From Powellomyces hirtus (lineage: Eukaryota; Chytridiomycota; Chytridiomycetes; Spizellomycetales; Powellomycetaceae), in the NCBI GenBank assembly GCA_025526995.1, contig JAHLKG010000016.1:667317-731316 (forward strand): a stretch of DNA of 64,000 nucleotides, given 5' to 3'. Below the pieces are notes generated by a model. It worked only from the letters and a program-made list of their open reading frames with translations. It did not search any database and was not told the origin of the DNA. Positions 51,220 through 63,632 of the stretch are shown here, piece after piece. Numbering within the stretch: the stretch's first letter is position 1; each line of letters opens with the position of its first letter. The position numbers were made by a program, and so were the translations under genes.

Positions 51220-51259
<40 letters not shown>
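51220..51259. repeat. 40-base poly-T tract
   Basis: An uninterrupted run of T. On the minus strand it is poly-A, so it could be the tail of a retroposed copy lying to its right, but no such copy was recognised. Confidence 0.9.
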
Positions 51260-51261
<2 letters not shown>

Positions 51262-52238
51262 TGCTCGCTCTGTATTCCTCCCCTTTCACCTAGTGAGGTA
51301 CAGTATACACAAAAACCTTCTATATTCGGCGGTGTTATGTGGCAGTGGAACGACTTGCGACGACTCTCTTTCAGAGCCACTGTATATCAGTCAACATGGC
51401 AATGACTTGCGGCCATACTATTTAGCGTGCTTTGCTTTTACCACTATAGAGATCAACTTTCTCAAGAGTCAGTGAGGGGAAATCCCTCTCATTTTCGTGT
51501 TATTACTCGCTATCGTTCTGGCCACCTGTTCAAGCGGGAGACGGCAAAGCGGTACCCAAGTGCGCATCCCAATAGCGTTATCATCCGGGTGCTCTTCTTG
51601 AACTCATCATTACATGAAAGACTCTCAAAACTGTTCAAACTGAACAATGGGCAGCTCTACACCACAGGATGTGATTCGGGAAGATCCGGCGACAAGGAGC
51701 TGGTGGAAAATCATTATTTGTAGGCACAAAGCCGAATAATGGATCGGAATGTCAGGTGAAGAGCCTTGGATTAAAAAAAAATGCGATTTTTGACGGGTAT
51801 CAGAGCATCATGTCACCGGTCTCCACTCTACATGCTCCGTGCGTGACGAATAGAGGGTACGTCGTTTTTCGCGGAACTTGCCCAGCGGCCATATCCGGTA
51901 TCTGAATCGCAAAATCTCCGAGAATTCGGTTCAATAGATCCCTTTGTTGACAACGAGGTCGGTGACCACAGACTCTGACTCCGTGGTTCGGAAGGACTGA
52001 TTGTGTCGAGGTGGTGGATAAAGGGAGTGACAGAGGGGACTGGCGCTAACAAACAGGTTTACAAACCGTTTGACAGACAGGTTGGCACAGAGAGTTTGAC
52101 AAACGGGACAGATGGAAGAGAGTGACAGAACCGACTGACGATGACAGACAGGTTGACGGACAGTCCGATAGATCTCATCTCAATCACACACACCCTCATC
52201 ACAAGCACAAACTCGCTATCCCTCTTCGTCACTTACTT

Positions 52239-52308
52239 GAAAAATGAGGCAGCTGGGAGTATGACGACAAACAATGGAGCTGGACATTTTCCAGCTGCCT
52301 CATTTTTC
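52239..52308. repeat. 18-base perfect inverted repeat with 34-base spacer
   Basis: Arms at 52239-52256 and 52291-52308 (GAAAAATGAGGCAGCTGG and its complement). Could fold as a hairpin or be the remains of a small transposon. Confidence 0.85.
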
Positions 52309-52424
52309 GAGTCTACCTGCCGGCGTTTCGCGTTTGGGAGCGTCTTTTACGTGGCCAGCCCCGAAACAAGACGATTCAGGGCGTTCCATCGATCCTGCCG
52401 AATGGGCAAGAGCTCACTGATCCG

Positions 52425-52787
52425 ATGGTAGAGCAGGTGTTCGGTGGAAGTCTGCCAGGGACGTTTGTTGCTTTCCAGATTGGAAAATCGAGCCCATCAG
52501 AGGTGCTAGTACCTGGTGAACAAGCGACAGTCTCGGTGGATAACGAGGACATGCTATTCAAAAGAGCATTCGACATGCCATTCAAAAGAGCATCTGATAC
52601 AACCACCGAAAGCGCATCCCACACGACATCAGAGAGCGAGTCTGATACGGCACCGGAGATCGCGTCCGATATGGCATCTGAATGTGCATCCGAGCCTCTT
52701 TCTGGTACGATTCCTATCCTGAGTCTCGGCGATACAGAACGAGGAGAGATGAATAGAGTTATAGGTCTTTCATCTCCAGTCACATGA
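52425..52787 (+). other. open frame with 12-base coding repeats, doubtful gene
   Basis: 120 codons. The first half looks like ordinary protein (LPGTFVAFQIGKSSPSEVLV). The second half is built of imperfect four-residue units (ASDT, ESAS, SESD, EIAS) from a 12-base repeat. The open frame continues upstream of the ATG for at least 18 codons, so it may be an exon of a broken gene. No family recognised. Confidence 0.25.
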
Positions 52788-53022
52788 CTAAGCGATGAGT
52801 AAGCACTTGGGGTCTCGACGCGTTTCATCGCATGCTTCTTTTTGTCTCACTTTGCTCCTGCGTTGTCTTTTCCTCTCTCTCTGCATCCTCCATATATGTA
52901 ATGACCACCTCATATTGAGCGAAGCCAACTCCAACTCAAGTTCCTCCGCCAGCCTCGCGGCGTCGTGCACTCGCCTGTCCAGTCAGTACTCAACAGTCAA
53001 GTCATTCATTCCCTTGCCCATC

Positions 53023-53767
53023 ATGTCTGACGCGCAAAAGAAGGGCCCGATCCTTCCATTCGGCGAAGCAGCAGCCGGAGAAGCCTCTGCTTGGGAGTTC
53101 TTCAAAAAGAGTGTCTATCAATGTCTCCGCGGCAAGGGCAAGCAACCAGAGCAGGAAGAGCAGGCCACTCACAACGAGCCGCCCGGGTGCTCCCAGGCAG
53201 CATACTCCGACGTCATCTTCCTCCCCGCCCACGCAGATCCTGGCTTCTGTTATCACAACCTTGTCGACCCTGCCTCAAAGTCGCAGGCAGCACCGCTGGT
53301 GGACGTCAATATGCTCGAGCTCGAAAATTCGATCCGCAAAGTACAGCTACGGCGGACGATTTCCGGATCTTCCTCAAAAATGTGGACTGGCGTCAAGCTG
53401 TCTTTGCTCGAGTACAAACATGGGCTGAGAACAAGAAGATGCTCACAGATGTTCCGTACCAAGAGGTCATCAAAGACGGTATGTTCGAAATTTTGGAAAC
53501 CTTCCTGATGATGTTTCGCTTTTACTGACTTTCATGGGATTCCCATCCCCATCCCCAGCCGACGGCACCATTGGACAGACCTGGCACGCTTTGAACAAGG
53601 TTCTCAACTACACTGGTTTTTACAGCAAGGACAGCGAGATCATCGGTCAGTACCACTACCCCTGGCGCTGGCTCGCCCGAGTCATGAATCGAAGTGGCCG
53701 CACCCCCGCGAGCCTCACAGAGGCGGAAATCGGCGAGCTTACCACACTTGGTCGCTACACCGGCTAA
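53023..53767 (+). CDS. hypothetical protein, frame change inside
   Basis: Starts MSDAQKKGPILPFGE. The first frame is open to about 53340 (VDVNMLELENSIRK). Protein-like sequence then continues in the next frame (TADDFRIFLKNVDWRQAVFA, YQEVIKD), splices at a GTATGT donor near 53479 to an acceptor at about 53560, and ends ADGTIGQTWHALNKVLNYTG ... LGRYTG at 53767. No single intron with good borders fixes the frame change around 53280-53345, so there is either an unusual intron or a one- or two-base indel. No known family. The sequence upstream of 53023 back to 52795 stays open but looks like leader. Confidence 0.5.
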
Positions 53768-53805
53768 GTTTCAACGTTTGCTGATGGCGTCAATGGTGTA
53801 TTAGA

Positions 53806-54038
53806 AGTTTCAAGCAGATCATAGCATAGCATAAGTGTCAACATGTGCTGATACCAATGGTGTATTACAAGTGCGATCCACTCTCAAGTACCCGTGTGAC
53901 GGTGGATCCAGAACCTGTCCGGGAAACTGGTCCCTCTGCCCTCTGCTATTCCCAAAGCCGTCCGGGAGCAACCGTCACACGGGCACTTGAGAGTGGAACG
54001 CACTTGTAGGAGTTTCAAGCAGATCATAGCATAGCATA
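53806..54038. repeat. 28-base direct repeat flanking a small transposon
   Basis: AGTTTCAAGCAGATCATAGC and the 8 bases after it occur at 53806-53833 and 54011-54038. The stretch TGCTGAT...CAATGGTGTATTA also occurs twice, at about 53779-53803 and 53847-53867. A roughly 68-base segment therefore looks tandemly duplicated, with the MITE inserted at the junction. Confidence 0.75.
53868..54006. mobile_element. MITE of Tc1/mariner type, 139 bases
   Basis: Nearly perfect terminal inverted repeats of about 36-38 bases (CAAGTGCGATCCACTCTCAA type) differing at two positions, with TA on both sides (53866-53867 and 54007-54008). Length, inverted repeats and TA duplication fit a non-autonomous Tc1/mariner element. 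It has no coding capacity. A comparison with the near-copy of the flank at 53803 shows the likely empty site. Confidence 0.7.
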
Positions 54039-54039
54039 G

Positions 54040-55207
54040 TAAGCCTGCGCGAGTCTACATATGAAGTTAGCGTTGAAATAAATGACATGGAAACCCCCGA
54101 AATGGAAGGGCGACAACGAAAATACTGCACAATCGTAAGAAAGACTCGGAAGTCAGTCGTTTCTTGTGCCGCACACAAGCGGCCCGTGGAGAAAGCCGTC
54201 GATGGTCTCGTCTGTTGCGGTGACTTCATTTGGAAGGAAGCTAGTTTACACACCGTCGTCTGTACGGTGCTTGGCCGACCGCAGGTCGCAATTCCTTGTA
54301 GCACGGCGAAGTCGGATGTTCCAAAGGTCCTCGCCGTTGTGAGATCGGCAACAGCGGCTTATCTTTATGACGGCATCCCTCGGTGCTTGCCGTCTGAGCT
54401 CCCGTTGCTCGCCCGAGAAGGAGCGAGGGGGGGCAGTACCTTTTTTGCAGGCTGTTCGTCAAGTGTCTCTGAGTCGGACCTTGTGGACGCTTGCTTGCGC
54501 GCTGCCCAAAAATTCGCGCGCTGTCTGCTCATTGCTCCCGCGCGTCGACATGAGACTTTAAGACAAAAGACACAGAGCCCTCCACACTCCACACTCGCCT
54601 CCTCCGCCCGCCCACTCCCACAACGTCAGTTTGCCACTTGCAAGCACTTGACGTCCCACCCATCTGCCGTCGCGTTCGCCAAAAAGAGATCCGCGATGCC
54701 TGCCGACACCATCCCGTTCCCACGCCTGTGAGGAGGCCCACAAAGCCCGTCTCGCTCAGTTGCTTATTCTCGCGAGACAAATGGTATAGGACGGAGCAGG
54801 TACAAAAGAAGGCAGCCTTCCGTCTTCCTTCTCTCCTCCGTCGAAAAATCTCCATGGAAAATCAACCAAATTGAGTTATAATTCTCTTTCCGGTCTCACC
54901 CACCCTAGGCGGGCATACTATCATGATGGTACACTCAGCCTTGACATTTCTGAATATGATGATCGTGGCTCCTCCCAAAAATGGAAATGTGCAGCGCCAG
55001 GAAACCTCAAATTTTCTTTCCTTCCTTCTGCGAGTTGCGTTTGGTATTCTACAGCAGCTAGCAGCTTGTAGCGGCCATTGTCGCATGGACTACAAATACT
55101 ACTGTACTCTGCTGACGATTGCGATCTTTTTGCAGCCGTGGACTTCGCATTGTAAGCCTCTCGCGGCTTGGTCGCTTGTGCTGTCTTTGCCAGAATGTTG
55201 CTGCGGA
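54040..55207. other. 1.2-kb stretch, no gene recognised
   Basis: A 214-codon frame (54087-54731) is open but unlike any family I know, and the opposite strand is equally open. Treated as non-coding. Confidence 0.4.
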
Positions 55208-55214
55208 TATAAAA
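55208..55214 (+). promoter_or_regulatory. TATA box upstream of the broken M13 gene
   Basis: TATAAAA 87 bases before the ATG at 55301; the promoter element seems preserved although the coding region is broken. Confidence 0.45.
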
Positions 55215-55300
55215 GGCCCCAGGCCGCCCCCGGCCCCCCGGCCCGCCCGTTCCCAGCATCATCCACCGCTTCTCATCATTCTCAGTAAGCAGCCGCCAAG

Positions 55301-57195
55301 ATGGTTGTTGCTCACGCGTGGCTCTTCGCCCGTACGGTGGCCGCGTTGGCCGTGTCCACGCCGCTCGCTGTCGCTGCGCCGGTCGCTGCTGTGGTACCCC
55401 ACCACTCGCTTGGACGGGAACGTCACTCGCCCTGGCGTCTTCAACGTCACCGACTTTGATTTGTCTGTTGATCCCGGCGTGGACTTTGCCAACTTTGTCA
55501 ATGGCGGCTGGAAGAAGCAACCACCCGGTCCCGGCCGCCAAGACCAGCTGCGGCGCTTTCGCCGAGTCGGCGGAATACGTCAAGGACCCCATCGATCGCG
55601 CTAAAAGCCTGAATTCTCTCATCGACCTCACGGCCACACTCCACCGGGAGAGTCTCGGTGTTCTCTTTACCGTGTACGTCTAAATAGACCCCAAAACCCC
55701 GGAAAACGTCGTTCAATTGGCGGATCTGTCGGACAACGAGTTAAACATTCCCCGTGCCTACATTTTGAATGCACCGACCCAATTCATGCCCAGTATGTCG
55801 ACTACATCGTGAAAATTCTGAGGCTCGCCGATTCCCACTTGAACAAAAAGAATGCCAAAGCGACGGCCACCGCTATCCGCAATCTCGAGTCAACTCTAGC
55901 CCTCGCATCTCTCTCGGTCGATGACCGCGATAATATTTCTAAGACTTACTGTACAACAAGCTCTCGGTTGCCAACCTGATAAGTATCGCCCCCAGCATCA
56001 ACTGGGCCTCGTACTTCCGTCGCTTGGGCTACTCCGACCTCTCCGTACTCGGAGACTTTGTCATCGTCAACAACCCGGCATATTTTACTACCATGAACAA
56101 TCTTTTGGAGCAAGAGAATGTTACTCAAACATGGAAAAGATACCTCCGCTACAACTTGTTGAGCTCCACTGCCCCTTACCTCGGAAAGAAATATCAAAGC
56201 GCATACTCTGACTTCTTTGGCAAGGTGTGTTTTGCCGATGATATCTTTCAAAAGCCTCATTGTTGTTGGTGAAGAGATGTCTTATTCCGGCATTTGTCTT
56301 TTCTTTTAGACGTTAGCTGGGCAAGTACAGCCCGCTGAACGGTGGACGGATGTTTACAGCTTTGTGGAAGCTCACATCCAGGACGCCATTGCCCGCTCGT
56401 TCGCAGAGCGCGCTTTCTCCGCGGAAGACAAAGCGACCGCAACTGAGGTCCGTTGAAACTGTCCGGGAAGCGTTCAAAGAGCACATCAGCACGAGGGACT
56501 GGCTTTCCGCAGCAACCAAGTAGAAAGCTCTCACAAAGCTCTTTCTTGTCAAGGCAAAGGTGGCTTACCCGTACACCTGGGAAACCTATTCTGAAATCAA
56601 GGGAGTGTCTTCCAAAAAACTGACGCCGCGAACCGCCGAATCATTATCTCTGCCGTTACATACAAAAGCCTCATGGAAGTCGGCGAGAAACCCGACCCTG
56701 CCCGCTGGGACATGTCACCTACCTCTGCTCATGCGTACTATGACCCCCAACGTGAACGGTATCGTCATCTCAGCGGCCATGATGACCCCTCCCAACTATT
56801 TCCCCGCTAGTTATGGTCGCAAGGAGGACCTTCTCGGGTTTAACTACGGCTCTATGGCAGCCGGTACCGTCGGTCACGAATTCACCCACGGGTTCGACAA
56901 CGACGGGCGTCTGTACGACGGGTACGGGCAATTGGACGACTGGTGGACCGCACAAGATGCCGCGAACTTCAACGAAAGAGCCGACGGACTAGTCAACCAA
57001 TTCAGCAGCTATGAGATTCTCGGTATGCACATTGACGGCTCCGCGACGACGATCGGAGAGAACATTGTTGATCTGTGAAGCTTGACCGTTGGCTCTAACG
57101 CCTTCCGAAACTACATGAAGCAGAATGGCCGTCTCCCCGACCTCGTCATGCGTGACAGCGCTGGTAAAGTCCTTGTGACCCTGACTCCCGAGTAG
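55301..57195 (+). pseudogene. M13 (neprilysin-like) zinc metallopeptidase, decayed
   Basis: It begins with a secretion-signal-like sequence (MVVAHAWLFARTVAAL). The M13 N-terminal landmarks FDLSVDPGVDFANFVNGGW follow in another frame. Then come stops and frame changes: a TAA after about 55681, more near 55975, TGA near 56456, TAG near 56521 and TGA near 57076. The C-terminal catalytic part is still readable: MTPPNYFPASYG, the zinc motif HEFTH in GTVGHEFTHGFDNDG, DDWWT and TTIGENIVDL, where the family usually has GExxAD. Intact enzymes of this family are secreted or membrane-bound endopeptidases of about 650-750 residues. With at least five breaks it cannot make one. Confidence 0.85.
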
Positions 57196-58079
<884 letters not shown>

Positions 58080-58836
58080 GGAGCGACCGGATGCTTCCAC
58101 CCAAGATAGGGTGATCGTTGTAAGTGCCAGCATAAATATTGCCCCATTATAGGATGAAAGGAAGGCGGCATTTAGGATAAAGCGTGCCGTTGTCGAAGGA
58201 CTCTGAAGGCAAATGTTGACAGCACCCAGGCGAGTAGTTGACCAATCCTTTCTGTGGATGAGGTCCCTCATCGTGCCGGGCGACATGGAAAGCTTAAGGA
58301 ATGCGTGGGCTTTATTTGCGCTAGCGCTAAGAGAAGTGTTATTTTTCATAACCCCGACATCTCTAATATGTTTTACTTGAATCTACAGCGGAATGGTTTT
58401 GTACTCTCTACTTTGTCGAATACTTTGTCGGGAAATTCTGAAGTGGCTTGCTAGAGTGGCTTAGACACGCGACACTGCCGATTGCCTTGGCGTCCTTCAG
58501 CCTTGGCAAAGACTACCATTTAACCATATGTACGTAGATACATCTATATCCATATTCGCAGAAGGGAGACATTCTGAAAGGAAAAGAAAAAAGATGACCC
58601 TGGAGGTTTTCGCCGCACAGAATATTCAATTGACTTGGCATGGTTCATATCGAGGAGGACAGGTACCTCCATCTATGTGTAGCAGCGGGAGACAACCTGA
58701 TTGTCCCTGTGCCAGGGCTCGCTCAGGCTTGCTGTCGTCGTGATGCTGAAGGTGGACGCTTAAAAGGGGTGAAGCCCATGAGATTTCTCTTCCGTCAACG
58801 CCAGCTTTTTGTTTGTCAAAGTCCAATTGAGCAGAG
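58080..58836. other. promoter-side intergenic of the ATPase gene
   Basis: No coding signal accepted. Includes the leader of the ATPase gene. Confidence 0.4.
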
Positions 58837-61800
58837 ATGTCCGACTTCAAGGCAGCCAACACCGGGCCAATTGTGACCATTGTCGAGTCCCCCTTCTCCA
58901 ACCCCAGAGTAGCTCAACTCTCGAGCAGCTCGTCAAACTTTGGATCTGGAAGCGAAAACGATTTACGGCTCAGGTAAACCAGCGAAACCCGGTGACTCCG
59001 AACTTTGATAGCTCATACAATTCTCACAGATATCGCACCTTGTCGGTGGAACTAGACGGTCGCAAGAAGGATGTCCCGCTTCGTAACCTTGACGTTCACT
59101 TGTGGAAACCTGACGACATCTTCACTCGCTTCAGCACTCATCCCGAGATCGGATTGGAAGCAGCTGCGGTCGCCCGCAAGGTCGCAACCGGCCAGAAGAA
59201 TGTCATCTCCCCCCCTTCCACCAAGTATTTCAAGCAGATCATGCAATACGTCTTTGGTGGCTTCAACTTCCTCATGTGGATCGCTCTCATTGTCACTGTG
59301 GTGGGTGCAGCGTTCACCAGCACATGGAATACTCATGTGGAAGACGTGACTTACCTTCCTCATAGCTTTCATATCAACCCTTAGGCTCAATGAATGGAGG
59401 AACCCCACCGCCCTTGAACTTGGGTGTCGCTGTCCTTCTTGTGAGTTGTCAGGTTGATATGCAATATGGCAAAAAAATAAATACTCATACACAATGTTCT
59501 TGTTAGTTGTTTGTGATCCTCATCTCGGCGACCTTCTATGCGTATGTTGACTGGAGCTCCAGTCGTATCATGCAGTCCATCAAATCCCTTATCACCGAAG
59601 ATGCCACAGTCATCCGTGACGGCCGCCTCATGACCATTCCGTCCACTGATGTTGTCGTCGGCGATGTGGTCCAACTCTCGCTGGGCCAACGCGTCCCCGC
59701 CGACGTTCGTCTCGTAAAGGTTTCTTCCGACCTCGCTTTCGATCGTGCCCTCCTCACTGGAGAAAGTGACCCCGTTTCCGCAACCGTCGAACCCACAGAC
59801 CAGAACGTTCTTGAATCTCACAACATTGCCTTGTCATGCACATTCGTCGTTCAAGGTTCCGCCAAGGGTGTTGTCTTTGCTATCGGTGATGACACAGTCA
59901 TGGGCCGAATTATTCAGCTTTCTAGCCAACAGAAGCAGAACATGACCACCATTCAAAGGGAGTTGTGGAGGTTCACCGTGACCATCTCAACCTTTGCAGC
60001 CTCTCTCTTTTCTATCTCGCTGATCTTCTGGGCCACATATCTCCGCATTGACCACAGCGGCTTCGCGACTATCTCTGTTGCCATCATCAACTCTATCGGA
60101 TGTTTGACCGCCTTTGTTCCTCAAGGTTCGTTTTTTTCCCTGTTTTAATGCTTGATTAGCGGAATAAGTGCTGACCTGATATAATATCCGACAGGTCTGC
60201 CAGTCTGTGTCGCGCTTTCGTTGACCATCATTGCAAAGCGTATGGCAGCTCGCAAAGTGCTGGTGAAGAATCTCGCCACTATCGAAACTCTCGGCTGTAT
60301 GAGCGTTCTTTGCTCCGACAAGACTGGGACACTGACCGAAGGCCACATGCACGTGCAGAGCTGCGGATTTCTGGACGAGACCTTCAGTGCTGGAAAGGCC
60401 TCTGTCGTTAGTTTCCCAGCGATGAGAAATCTTCAGGCCTGCGCTCGACTTTGCAACGGTGCTGTCTTCGACGAAAGCACCAACCACGAACCAGCTGCCA
60501 AGAGATTCGTCAAGGGTGATGCCACTGATTCTGCCGTTCTTCGCTTTGCTGCGGACCTCCCTGATGATGGCGCAATCACAGAGGGTCACCGGAAGCTTTT
60601 CGAGATTCCGTTTAACTCCAAGAACAAGTGGATGATGACTCTGCAACAGGATATTGAGACCAACAAGACTTCCATACTGGTCAAGGGAGCCCCTGACATC
60701 CTCTTCCGATCTTGCAGCAGCGTTCTCCGGGCCGATGGCACAGTTATTCCGTTGACTAACACTGAACTCAACGAACTGTTCGCCACTCAGGAGAAATGGA
60801 GCAGTGAAGGACATCGCGTGATTGCTCTTTGCAGCAAGGAGATCAGCCCAGCCACTGTCACAGGTTTTCAACGCGAGACAGCCCATTCGTTCGCCAAGGA
60901 ACAGATGCGTGGTCTAACACTCGTCGGACTTCTTGGAATTCGTGACCCGCCACGTCCCGACGTTCTGTCTGCAGTTGACACCATCCGCAACGCCTTTGTG
61001 CGGGTTTTCATGGGTAAGTCAGCTATCGAGCTCTGATTCCAAATGCCTTGGACACCTGAATGCTTATTTAACTTGTTGGTAAATCAGTTACCGGTGACTT
61101 CCGTCTCACGGCCGTCGCAATTGCCCGCAGTGTTGGAATCATCACTAACGAACAAGTCGACACGATCGAGGAGTTGCGCAACAACGCCGAAGCACGTCAC
61201 CGATACGCCAATGCCGCTGCACCCGCCATCAAGCCACAGGAAGACGATGAGATCAGGTCTCTTGTGCTTGTCGGTGAGGAAGTGGTGGGTCTGAACAAGG
61301 AAGAGTGGAACATGGCAGTTGGATTCTACACCGAAATTGTATTCGCACGTACCACGCCGGAGCAGAAACTGCAGATTGTCGAAGAGATTAAGAAGCGTGG
61401 TGACAATACTGTGGCTGTGACGGGTGACGGAGTCAATGACGCCCCTGCCCTCAAAGCCGCCGACATTGGTATTGCGATGGGGGCGGGATCGGACGTGGCA
61501 AAAGAGGCAGCAGCGATGGTGCTGCTTAACAATGATTTCCCTTCGATCGTTGTCGCAATTGAGAACGGCCGGCTTGTTTTCGACAACCTGAAGAAGGTCC
61601 TTCTCTACTTGATGCCAGCTGGTAAGGTTTACGATCAGATCTTTTTTATATCATTCTTGAATATTGAGCTCAAATTCCCTAACCCTTAGGAAGCTTTGTG
61701 GAGTTCGTCGCTGTCGTGTCAACTGTTTTCTTCGGCATGCCAACACCGCTTTCATCCTTCCTGCAAGTTACTTTTTGTGTCTTCAACGACATTCCAATGT

Positions 61801-62486
61801 CTATCCCGATCATGTACGAAAGAGCCGAATCCGACCTCATGAAGCGTCGCCCGCGTAATGCGCGTACGGATCGCTTGACGGATTGGAGATTCTTCCTTCA
61901 GGTTTACCTATTCATCGGACTAATGATGTTCCCGTGCGCTATGGGAATGTTCTTTTTCTACATGGGAGAGCAGCGGATCGCATTCTACGACATCATGCTG
62001 GCTTATGAGCGTTGGGGAACATCCTTGCCTAAAGTTTCCTATTCGAGTGATGATTTGCGAAACTTTGTCAACGTTGGAAACTGCATCTAGTAAGTGCTTT
62101 TCTTCAGGTCTTCCTATGTTCTCCATCACAGATTCTGAACTTTTTCCTTCCCATTTTCTCACTCCAGCTACGTTACCATGATCTTCATGCAATTCGGTTC
62201 CCTCCTGGCTGTAAGAAATCGTCGTGTATCCATCTTCCAGTCGAACCCCTTCTACGGCCCGCGTGCAAACTGGAGAATCTTCATCGCCATGCTCGTTTCC
62301 ATCACCGTTGGGATCTTTGTCATCTACTTCCCGCCGTTCCAGAACGTGTTTGGAACGGCTCCTATCCCGACAAAGCTCTGGTTTATCCCCTGGGCTTTTG
62401 GAGCCGGAATCCTGCTGATGGACGAGATCCGGAAGGCAATCGTCCGTGCGTTCCCTCAGTCGATTATTGCCAAGATTGCTTGGTAG
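58837..62486 (+). CDS. type II P-type cation ATPase (Na,K-ATPase alpha-like, P2C class)
   Basis: ATP-driven cation pump in a membrane. Exons 58837-58973, 59030-59304, 59385-59440, 59507-60125, 60195-61013, 61088-61621, 61690-62089 and 62168-62486 give 1052 residues. Visible motifs: [10 protein letters not shown] before M1, [16 protein letters not shown], the TGES loop (LLTGESDP), M4 [14 protein letters not shown], the phosphorylation site [13 protein letters not shown] near 404, KGAPDIL (KGAPE motif), [20 protein letters not shown] and, after M6, [14 protein letters not shown], which is typical of Na,K/H,K-type pumps. Ten membrane segments fit. In M4 the family's VPEGL is VPQGL: the Glu that coordinates cation is Gln. 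No beta-subunit gene is seen here. Similar alkali-cation pumps occur in some fungi; the ion carried is not known. Confidence 0.93.
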
Positions 62487-62580
62487 AAAATTCATGTTAC
62501 TACTTCCGTCCGTGCCTCTGTTCGCATGACCAGCCACCGGCGAGTGTAGATAGATGTAGATGGGCATATTCGTAGCACTG

Positions 62581-62612
<32 letters not shown>

Positions 62613-63339
62613 CCATCTTCTGCCGTAGAGGCAGAATAAAGTGATCCCTGGAACTACAATGTATCTTCATCTCAATCCTTGGCATCCCATTTACTCATTC
62701 TCAGTCTTTTTGGGCGGCAATTCTTGCATAAACTGTCAATCAAAAAGGAAACATCTCATTTATAGTACAGTACTAGTGTGAGGTGCCTGTATTTCAAGGC
62801 GGAAGGAGTATATCTCGAGCGTTAGATCGGTGAGTAAAGAGTTGGAAGAAGAGGAGAGAAGTGATATTTGTAAGTGTGGGAGGTTGATGTATTGATGGAT
62901 GATCTTTGCAGGAAGGTACTTTCCTTTGTTATATTATTGGAGATATCGACGTTTCCAGTACTTTATCGGAAATGCACGGGATTGGCCGAATTCCATGCAG
63001 CCTCCAGTATACTTTGTAAAGGGGGGCTTACAGAGCTCTTCTGTGATGCAGATGACGGTGTATAGTAGTCAGATGCACAAAGATGTAATGTATGTGAATG
63101 TATTTCTATGCCTTAAGTCTTATCGGTAATGTTTCGCTTTGAGCGTTCTAATCTACTTTTTCTCCAATCACGTGACTAGATGTGATCCAATTCAGCTCTT
63201 AGCGTTACCGGTATGACGGTCACGCGTTCTAGCCGGAGATTCTAAGTAAGGATCTAATGTAAGGATTAACGTTGAGTACGCAAGGCTCAACATTCCAATA
63301 CACACCCTGTCCGAGCAATCGATCCACAGTGATGGGATT
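62487..63339. other. subtelomeric non-coding stretch
   Basis: Poly-T tract at 62584-62612. Its right end (about 63300 down) may be the long terminal repeat of the adjoining copia element: on the minus strand the sequence ACAGGGTGTGTATTGGAATG looks like a polypurine tract plus LTR start. Confidence 0.45.
62584..62612. repeat. 29-base poly-T tract
   Basis: Uninterrupted T run just after the ATPase gene; poly-A on the minus strand. Confidence 0.9.
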
Positions 63340-63625
63340 TTACTCATTGGAGAGCTCCGTCATGGACGCTTTCGTCATTGGTGTGATGGTGTTATTGTAG
63401 TGCTTGATGCACATGTTTTTGCAATGGTGTTTGAATGCCGGGGCCGGTAAGGGCTTTGTAAGTGAGTTGGCGACCATTTCAGCGGTAGGCAAGTACTCCA
63501 GATGAATCTCCTTGTTGACATGATCACGGATGAAGTGATGTTGAATGTCAATGTGCTTGGTATGGGCGTGATGCACGGGATTCATTGCCAGCATGATGCA
63601 TGACTGATTGTGAGGGTCCTATGTT
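63340..63625 (-). mobile_element. Ty1/copia retrotransposon remnant (C-terminal RNase H)
   Basis: The minus-strand frame reads HNQSCIMLAMNP, then HTKHIDIQHHFIRDHV, YLPTAEMVANSLTKPLPAPA, the classic end of copia pol. The catalytic Asp of the usual DNQSA motif is His here and a TAG stop precedes it, so it is inactive. Everything upstream in pol is missing; the break is at about 63625, next to telomeric repeats. Downstream on the same strand lies a possible LTR start (see 62487-63339). Confidence 0.85.
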
Positions 63626-63632
63626 TGAAGGC

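Noticed and set aside
54087..54731. 214-codon plus-strand frame
   Set aside because: No domain, both strands open, no start context or partner exon.
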